From a bacterium (GTDB taxonomy: Bacteria > JAHJDO01): a stretch of DNA of 48,130 nt. Below, piece by piece: positions 42,594-48,130 of the stretch; within the stretch, counting starts at the first letter, position 1, and every line of letters begins with the position of its first letter. A model generated the notes under the pieces. That model did not search any database, had not been told where the DNA came from, and was given only the letters and a program-made list of their open reading frames with translations. The translations under genes and the position numbers were made by a program. The DNA lies in NCBI GenBank assembly GCA_018812485.1, contig JAHJDO010000115.1:1-48130 (forward strand). The letters run 5' to 3'.

Positions 42594-43689
42594 GTGTGGT
42601 ATTGCTACTTATACAGGATACTTAGTTGACGCCCTGCGGATGTCTGGCAGTGAGGTCTATATCGTCAGCCAGTTTGGAGGAGAGGGTAAGAGAGTTTATC
42701 CAGCTTTCCATGCCGATGATCCCGATTTAGCCGACAAAATCTTTCGGATCATGATTAAGTTCACTCCAGATGTTGTCCACATACAACACGAATATGGGCT
42801 CTTTGGAAAAGACAAGGGAGTGAATATCATTCCTCTGTTATATAGACTCAAACTGCGCAAGATACCGGTGGTTATAACCTTACACACTGTTTATGAGGAC
42901 TTTTCAAGAGAGAAAAAGATAATTTTGGAAGCACTTATTCGGGGCACTGATGCAGTAATAGTCCATGAAGAATATCAGAAAGAAGCGATTCTCAACAAGA
43001 TTGGCTCCTTTGATAACATCATAGTTATCCCACATGGCTCAAGGGAAATCGAACCCATCCCAGATGCGAAGAGGAAGATAGGCTTGAACGAAAATGAAAA
43101 GGTCATTCTTCTCTGCGGCTACTTCAGACCATCCAAGGGACTGGACAGAATAGTAAGAATATTCCCCAAGATAGCGGAAAGAATAGAGAATGCAGTCCTT
43201 GTCATTGCAGGCAAGATGAGACAGCAAGAGTATAGTGAGTATAGAGACGAGTTCTTCAATTTAGTGAATAACTCGCCTGTTTTTGACAGGATAAAGGTTC
43301 TTAGAGGTCAGTTTCCGCAGAAGACTTTCGACACTATACTCTCGGCTGCCGATGTTGTTCCCATGCCTTATCTGAATGGTTCCCAGAGCGGAATATTAGC
43401 TCACTGTCTTGCTTTCAATCGCCCGGTAGTTGTCTCTCCCGAAGTGAGAGCTTTCAGAGATATGATTACGAGATCCAAATGTGGTTTCATTGCCAATAAT
43501 GACGATGAATTTGTGGAGCATATCGTAAGAATTTTGAGTGATGATGCCCTTAGTAATGAGTTATCAAAAAATGCCCGAGATTATGTAAAGAAAACTCTGT
43601 CATGGGAGATTGTAGCCAGGAGGACGAGAGATGCTTATCACAATGTAGTTTCTGTCCCTTATGGGAGAGCAAGGTATATTGACCTATAA
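42556..43689 (+). CDS. GT4-family glycosyltransferase
   Basis: 377-residue retaining GT-B enzyme. N-terminal nucleotide-fold half starts MRIGMVSTYPPIECGIATYT; VVHIQHEYGLFG and VITLHTVY follow. The C-terminal half has VILLCGYFRPSKGLDRIVR and the donor region MPYLNGSQSGILAHCLAFNR (about 270-290). TTG start with GCGAGGAG upstream inside the preceding gene. Mannosyl-type transfer is plausible given the GH130 neighbour, but donor and acceptor are not readable. Confidence 0.88.
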   Translation: MRIGMVSTYPPIECGIATYTGYLVDALRMSGSEVYIVSQFGGEGKRVYPAFHADDPDLADKIFRIMIKFTPDVVHIQHEYGLFGKDKGVNIIPLLYRLKLRKIPVVITLHTVYEDFSREKKIILEALIRGTDAVIVHEEYQKEAILNKIGSFDNIIVIPHGSREIEPIPDAKRKIGLNENEKVILLCGYFRPSKGLDRIVRIFPKIAERIENAVLVIAGKMRQQEYSEYRDEFFNLVNNSPVFDRIKVLRGQFPQKTFDTILSAADVVPMPYLNGSQSGILAHCLAFNRPVVVSPEVRAFRDMITRSKCGFIANNDDEFVEHIVRILSDDALSNELSKNARDYVKKTLSWEIVARRTRDAYHNVVSVPYGRARYIDL

Positions 43690-43700
43690 AGGAGAGGAGG

Positions 43701-43937
43701 ATGGCAGATAAAGAAAGGTCTTTGGTTTATGAGGCAGACGGAGTAGTCATCGCTTTATTTCCTGGCCTATGCAATATCTGTGGAAAATGTATTGAAAAGT
43801 GTCCTAAAAAAGCTTTGGGCTGGTCAGAGGATGTGAGGGAGAAGATAGCCATTCTGGACATCAAGCTCTGTGATGCCTGTGGGGGGTGTCAAGAAGCCTG
43901 TCCAGAGAAGGCATTGAAAGTGAAAAAAAACTTTTAG
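43701..43937 (+). CDS. Ferredoxin with two [4Fe-4S] clusters
   Basis: 78 residues with two complete cluster motifs: CNICGKCIEKCPKKA (about 24-38) and CDACGGCQEACPEKA (about 57-71). An N-terminal extension LVYEADGVVIALFPG precedes the first. GGAGAGGAGG upstream. Located inside a sugar-enzyme operon, 11 bases after the GT4 gene, without an obvious redox enzyme partner, which is odd. The reductase or radical enzyme it serves may lie beyond the right edge. Confidence 0.92.
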   Translation: MADKERSLVYEADGVVIALFPGLCNICGKCIEKCPKKALGWSEDVREKIAILDIKLCDACGGCQEACPEKALKVKKNF

Positions 43938-43949
43938 AAAGGAGAATGT

Positions 43950-44876
43950 ATGATGGATAAAAAACAATGGCAGCAGGAGGTTGCCAAAAGATATGAGAAG
44001 AATCCCATTATAACTCTAAATGATATTCCACAGGCTAGCAATTCGGTCTTTAATGCGGGAGCAGCATACTATCAGGATAAGTATTTTCTTTTGCTGCGGG
44101 TAGAAGGATTAGACGGAAAGTCAAGATTTTTCCTGGCAGAGAGTCGGGACGGAATTAAGTTTAAAATTTCCCAAAATCCGGTTATGCATCGAAGTAATAA
44201 GGAGCCGTTTGAGACATATGAAAGGAGAGGGATAGAAGACCCAAGAATTACAAGGATTGGAAATATTTACTACATCATTTATACCGCTTACTCTCATTTC
44301 GGACCACGCATTGCCCTTGCTTCTACAAAAAATTTTAAAACTTTTGAAAGAATTGCTCTTATTTCACAGCCGGACAATAAGGATGCGGTTCTTTTTCCCA
44401 AAAAGATTAACGGCGACTTTGTCCGCTTTGACCGTCCGATTGGCGAAGGGATATGGATATCTTATTCCAAAGATTTAGTCTATTGGGGAAATTCCATATG
44501 CGTTATGGAGAACAGATCCGGCTACTGGGATTCCCATCGCATCGGCGCTTGCGCGCCGCCGATTGAGACTGATAAAGGCTGGCTGGAAATTTATCATGGA
44601 GTGAAAAAGACAGCGAGCGGCAGTATCTATCGCTTGGGAGCCGCTTTATTTGACCTCAAAGACCCTTCTAAATTAATCGCCAGGGGCAGAGCTCCTGTCC
44701 TCTCTCCCCGAGAATACTACGAAAGGGTGGGCGATGTGAATAATGTGGTTTTCTGCTGCGGCGCGATTTTAGACGGAAAAACCCGTGAGGTAAAAATTTA
44801 CTACGGAGCATGTGATACTTGTATCTGCCTGGCTACTGCTGACCTCAACAATCTGGTGGAAAGATGTTTTGATTAA
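43950..44876 (+). CDS. GH130-family glycoside phosphorylase-like protein
   Basis: 308 residues of the five-bladed propeller clan. YEKNPIITLNDIP and VFNAGAAYYQDKYFLLLRVE begin the fold; RGIEDPRIT (about 92-100) carries the catalytic-position Asp, followed by YIIYTAYS, DKDAVLFPKKING and WLEIYHGV. GH130 enzymes phosphorolyse or hydrolyse beta-mannosides. This suggests turnover or synthesis of a mannose-containing glycan or conjugate made by the neighbouring GT4. AAAGGAG precedes the ATG. Confidence 0.85.
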   Translation: MMDKKQWQQEVAKRYEKNPIITLNDIPQASNSVFNAGAAYYQDKYFLLLRVEGLDGKSRFFLAESRDGIKFKISQNPVMHRSNKEPFETYERRGIEDPRITRIGNIYYIIYTAYSHFGPRIALASTKNFKTFERIALISQPDNKDAVLFPKKINGDFVRFDRPIGEGIWISYSKDLVYWGNSICVMENRSGYWDSHRIGACAPPIETDKGWLEIYHGVKKTASGSIYRLGAALFDLKDPSKLIARGRAPVLSPREYYERVGDVNNVVFCCGAILDGKTREVKIYYGACDTCICLATADLNNLVERCFD

Positions 44877-44908
44877 CACAATAACAGCAAAACAAAGAGG
44901 GAAAAACG

Positions 44909-46885
44909 ATGAATGAAAGAACGTCTAGTGACAAACCTCCACAAAGTAAGAAAAAGAGTAAATACTATCAAAGAATATTAGGCCCCGTATCAAGTCTTGA
45001 AGAGCATGTGCGTCCAGATTGGTGGCGTAATATTTTCAACTCCCTATATATAAAAACAGATGGTGATGTAGTTGAGGATAAGGATATCACTAATCAAGAA
45101 TTGGATTTGTTCTCTGATATTCTAAAGTTGTCTCCAGACAATAAAATCCTGGATTTATGCTGCGGACAAGGACGTCATTCTATGGGATTAGCAAAGAGAG
45201 GTTTCAAATATGTTGAAGGGATAGATCGTTCCCACTATCTGATTCAAAAGGCAAAATTTAGAGCGAGAAAGAAAGTGTTGGATATTAAATTTAAGGAAGG
45301 TGATGCCCGAAAACTTCCCTATACACCAGACACCTTTGATGTAGTAATGGTTTTAGGAAATAGTTTTGGCTATTTTGAAACAGTTCAGGATGATATGAGA
45401 GTTTTAAAAGAGATTTTTCGAGCCCTAAAGCCATGGGGAAAACTTCTCATCGACATTACTGACGGGGAATATTTAAGAAAACAGTATAAAACAAGATCAT
45501 GGGAATGGATAGATAAAAAGTATTTCGTTTGCAGGGAACGTTCGCTCTCGGCGGACAAACAGCGTCTAATTTCTCGAGAATTGATAACTCATGTTGGAAA
45601 AGGCATTATTGCGGATCAATTTTATGCAGAGAGACTCTATACCCGCGAGACAATAACTGGACTTTTAGAAACAGTAGGATTCAACGACATTACCATTCCT
45701 GAGCAGATATCCACTAATTCTCAACGGAATCAGGACTTGGGAATGATGGCGAGAAGAATTATCGTAACAGCCTTAGTAAGAAAAGAATGGGCAGCTTCCA
45801 AGAAGAAAAAAGAGGCAGCAAAGAATGTAGTTGTGATCTTAGGCGACCCGGCAAAACCAGATCCTTTGAAGCCATTATCTTCCTTTGACGATGATGACTA
45901 CTATACAATCGATCAATTAAAAAATGCATTAAGGGAACTGAAAGACTATTCCTTTACCTATCTTAGCAATCACGATACTCTGCTTCATGATATGGCAAAA
46001 CTGAAAACAAAAGAAAATCTGATGGTTCTTAACCTATGCGATGAGGGATTCAATAATGATGCCAGAAAAGAGCTTCATATCCCTTCTCTGATAGAAATGC
46101 TTGATATTCCATATACAGGCTCTGGACCTCAGTCTCTTGCTTATTGTTATGACAAATCACTTGTACGTGGAATTGCGCAGGAAATGGATATTCCTGTACC
46201 TACGGCATTCTTTATCAAGCCCGAAGACACTGCTTTTGAACTTCCCTTTGGATTTCCTGTTATAGTCAAACCAAACTTCGGCGATTCCAGTTTTGGAATA
46301 ACCCAAAGAAGTGTGGCAAATAATATTGAGGAACTTGTTAACGCAATCTCAGAAATGCGGGAGAAATTTGGCTATGATAAACCTATTCTTGTTGAGGAAT
46401 TTCTTACAGGAAAAGATTTGAGCGTAGGAATAATAGGAAATTCCCCCGGATCTTACACAGTCTTACCCATTATTGAAGCGGATTATTCATTAATTTCAGC
46501 AGAACTTCCAAAAATATGCGGATACGAGTCTAAGTGGCTCCCAGACTCACCATACTGGAAAATTAAATCCGTCCCTGCTGAACTACCGGAGGAGACAAAT
46601 AAGCTTATTGAAGAATGGTGTTTAAAGCTTTTTGAAAGGCTGGAAAATAGAGATTACTGCCGTTTTGATTGGAGACTTGACTCAGAAGGCAATCCCAAGC
46701 TTCTTGAGGTGAATCCCAATCCGGGCTGGTGCTGGGACGGACATCTTACAAAGATGGCAAGTATAGCGGGCATGTCTTATTCAGAAACACTGGAGGCTAT
46801 CTTAAAAGCAGGCGAACAACGATTGAATATCCAGACGGATGAAAGGATAGAGGAGCGTGTTGCCTACAATAAAGAAAAACAGTAA
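44909..46885 (+). CDS. Fused SAM methyltransferase and D-Ala-D-Ala-ligase-like ATP-grasp enzyme
   Basis: 658 residues in two parts. Residues about 60-295 are a Rossmann methyltransferase with ILDLCCGQGRHS (79-90), GIDRSHYLI, and DTFDVVMVLGNSFGYF (141-156). Residues about 306-640 are an ATP-grasp ligase: PYTGSGPQSLAYCYDKSLVR (401-420), FPVIVKPNFGDSSFGI, ILVEEFLTGKDLSVGI (493-508), RDYCRFDWR and LLEVNPNPGW (598-607). The ATP-grasp half follows Ddl closely enough for the family but lacks a peptidoglycan context. The fused pair suggests that one small molecule is methylated and ligated to an amino acid. It overlaps the deacetylase gene, so the two act in one pathway. Confidence 0.88.
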   Translation: MNERTSSDKPPQSKKKSKYYQRILGPVSSLEEHVRPDWWRNIFNSLYIKTDGDVVEDKDITNQELDLFSDILKLSPDNKILDLCCGQGRHSMGLAKRGFKYVEGIDRSHYLIQKAKFRARKKVLDIKFKEGDARKLPYTPDTFDVVMVLGNSFGYFETVQDDMRVLKEIFRALKPWGKLLIDITDGEYLRKQYKTRSWEWIDKKYFVCRERSLSADKQRLISRELITHVGKGIIADQFYAERLYTRETITGLLETVGFNDITIPEQISTNSQRNQDLGMMARRIIVTALVRKEWAASKKKKEAAKNVVVILGDPAKPDPLKPLSSFDDDDYYTIDQLKNALRELKDYSFTYLSNHDTLLHDMAKLKTKENLMVLNLCDEGFNNDARKELHIPSLIEMLDIPYTGSGPQSLAYCYDKSLVRGIAQEMDIPVPTAFFIKPEDTAFELPFGFPVIVKPNFGDSSFGITQRSVANNIEELVNAISEMREKFGYDKPILVEEFLTGKDLSVGIIGNSPGSYTVLPIIEADYSLISAELPKICGYESKWLPDSPYWKIKSVPAELPEETNKLIEEWCLKLFERLENRDYCRFDWRLDSEGNPKLLEVNPNPGWCWDGHLTKMASIAGMSYSETLEAILKAGEQRLNIQTDERIEERVAYNKEKQ

Positions 46886-47462
46886 ATGTGCTGTTATTGT
46901 TGCCCATCCGGATGATGAAACTTTGTGGGCTGGAGGCATGATACTTTCAAATACTCAAGTTGACTGGACGATAATTACAATTTGCAGAAAAAGTGATACT
47001 AACCGTGCCCCTAAGTTTTTTAAAACTCTTGATAATTTCAAAGCATCTGGCTTTATGGCTGATTTGAATGATGGACCAGAACAAAATCCTTTAAGCAGTA
47101 TAGAAATTCAAAAAACTATAATGGAATTATTGCCTTCCAGCATGTTTGAGATTATTCTTACACATAGTTTGAATGGTGAATACACAAGACATTTAAGGCA
47201 TGAAGAAACTGCAAATGCAGTTTTAAGTTTGTGGCGCAGTAAGAAAGTATCCGCAAATCAGTTATGGACATTTGCATATGAAGATGGTAACGGAAAATAT
47301 CTCCCAAAAGCGATTGTTGAGGCAGATTTGTCAGTTGAACTTACTGATGAGATATGGCAGAGGAAGTATAGTATTATAACTGAAATATATGGTTTCGATA
47401 AGGATAGTTTTGAAGCAAGAACAACACCCAGAAAAGAAGCATTCTGGCGTATGAAAATTTAG
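46860..47462 (+). CDS. PIG-L/LmbE-family deacetylase
   Basis: About 200 residues. The zinc site is VAHPDDETLWAGG (about 16-28), with the third ligand region RHLRHEE (about 119-125). The family removes N-acetyl groups from N-acetylglucosamine conjugates, as in mycothiol (MshB) and bacillithiol (BshB) synthesis. No in-frame ATG exists. A GTG at 46857 is adjacent to AGGAG and a TTG at 46860 is four bases from it; I prefer TTG, with low certainty. It overlaps the fusion gene by 26-29 bases. Confidence 0.87.
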   Translation: MPTIKKNSKCAVIVAHPDDETLWAGGMILSNTQVDWTIITICRKSDTNRAPKFFKTLDNFKASGFMADLNDGPEQNPLSSIEIQKTIMELLPSSMFEIILTHSLNGEYTRHLRHEETANAVLSLWRSKKVSANQLWTFAYEDGNGKYLPKAIVEADLSVELTDEIWQRKYSIITEIYGFDKDSFEARTTPRKEAFWRMKI

Positions 47463-47476
47463 AAGGGAGAGTTTAA

Positions 47477-48130
47477 ATGAAAGTATTGCTTTTATATGAT
47501 TACCCTCCCTCACCGGCAGGTCTTGCGACACAAGGACATTTGCTGCATAGAGGGCTGGAGGAAATGGGGATTGATGTTTATTCTGTAAACTTTGAGTCTG
47601 CTCAAGAGAAAGAGTGGTATTATAGGTGGTTTGAACCTGATATTGTTGTAGGCATTGGATACTGGGGACAAACACCTCATTTAGTCCTTCATCCCCAAAG
47701 ATACGGGTTAACAGCTGTTCCTTGGCTGGTCGCTGATGGTTATATGGCGAACTATAGTGAGGTACTTGATAATTTGCCTTTAGTGCTTGTTACTTCCGAT
47801 TGGGTTAAAAAAGTGTATATACGTGATGGTCTTAGTGGTAAAAACATTGAGGTTTTGCACGTAGGTTGTGATACGGATGCTTTTATTCCTCGCGATAAGA
47901 AAGAGCAAAAGGTTATCGCTGTGCGTGAAACTTTAGGTATAGCAGATGGCCAAATAATGATTTTAACTGTAGGCGGTGATGCAGCCTCAAAAGGTGCACA
48001 GGAAGTTATGCAGGCTTTAGCGATAAACGATACTAAGGCTCCTGATTGGAAATATGCTTGTAAAGTTTGGCCACAACCGCGTACATATAAGCAGAATCTA
48101 GACGATTTGCAATTAGCCACCCATTTAGGG
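47477..48130 (+). CDS. GT4-like glycosyltransferase (partial, runs off the window)
   Basis: 218 codons are visible. The start MKVLLLYDYPPSPAGLATQG is a typical GT-B N-terminus, with VVGIGYWGQTPHLVLH, LVTSDWVKKVYIRDG and the inter-domain hinge VLHVGCDTDAFIPRDKK; TVGGDAASKGAQEVMQA opens the C-terminal donor domain. AGAAGGGAG lies upstream of the ATG. It is 14 bases after the deacetylase gene and belongs to the same locus. The catalytic C-terminal half is outside the window. Confidence 0.85.
   Translation, partial: MKVLLLYDYPPSPAGLATQGHLLHRGLEEMGIDVYSVNFESAQEKEWYYRWFEPDIVVGIGYWGQTPHLVLHPQRYGLTAVPWLVADGYMANYSEVLDNLPLVLVTSDWVKKVYIRDGLSGKNIEVLHVGCDTDAFIPRDKKEQKVIAVRETLGIADGQIMILTVGGDAASKGAQEVMQALAINDTKAPDWKYACKVWPQPRTYKQNLDDLQLATHLG

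Overview
The window is a low-GC stretch of a Gram-negative-type, rod-shaped bacterium. It carries mreBCD with a PBP2 gene, an outer-membrane-style lipoprotein and exported proteins with Sec signals. It also has acetate fermentation genes (pta-ackA), a PyrR-controlled pyrimidine operon of Firmicutes type, an ispE-spoVG pair, and dispersed intergenic repeats. This mix, with a zinc-ribbon form of SpoVG and AT-rich ATCCGAAATCC/AATTCAAAATTC repeats, points to an uncultured candidate-phylum lineage (Omnitrophota-like is my best guess). The taxonomy is inference only.

Layout: 0.2-4.8 kb is an amino-sugar and acetate block (nagB, pta, ackA, a GlmU-like sugar nucleotidyltransferase, an acyl carrier protein). 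4.8-9.7 kb is a PyrR attenuator followed by pyrR-pyrB-pyrC, an MFS transporter and an exported carbohydrate-binding-like protein. 9.7-16.1 kb is a type III restriction-modification cassette, mod-AIPR-res, sitting between pyrC and pyrK. 16.2-19.4 kb resumes with pyrK-pyrD-ispE-spoVG, followed by tRNA-Gln and initiator tRNA-Met.

19.57-31.42 kb is an 11.8-kb integrative element in the initiator tRNA gene. It is bounded by a perfect 50-bp direct repeat (tRNA 3' part), with a tyrosine integrase next to the right end and near-identical 20-bp arm-type repeats inside both ends. Its cargo is a second type III-like mod-res pair behind a strong promoter and a three-way-junction leader, an exported protein, a NYN-domain protein, a CHC2-zinc/winged-helix replication-type protein, an excisionase-like DNA-binding protein, small Cys-rich phage-type proteins, and an unidentified 372-residue zinc-finger protein.

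31.5-39.6 kb holds an IscU/NifU scaffold gene, an AT-rich dispersed repeat, and a long minus-strand operon mreB-mreC-mreD-mrdA-purC-DUF4432-PHP-histidine phosphatase. 39.6-40.6 kb is a self-contained ArsR repressor unit with two small exported proteins. 40.7-48.1 kb is a carbohydrate-conjugate locus running off the right edge: TIM-barrel isomerase, degenerate kinase-like protein, GT4 glycosyltransferase, 2[4Fe-4S] ferredoxin, GH130 phosphorylase-like protein, a methyltransferase/ATP-grasp fusion, a PIG-L deacetylase and a second glycosyltransferase.

The most notable signals are: the AIPR gene embedded between mod and res; palindromic and AT-rich repeat elements lying in frame inside mod and pyrK; the tRNA-fMet element with its structured leader and a mod gene whose recognition domain has a different base composition; and the 40.7-48.1 kb locus, whose enzyme set (glycosyltransferase, PIG-L deacetylase, ATP-grasp ligase, methyltransferase) parallels the logic of pseudodisaccharide-amino-acid (mycothiol/bacillithiol-like) synthesis but matches no pathway I recognise.
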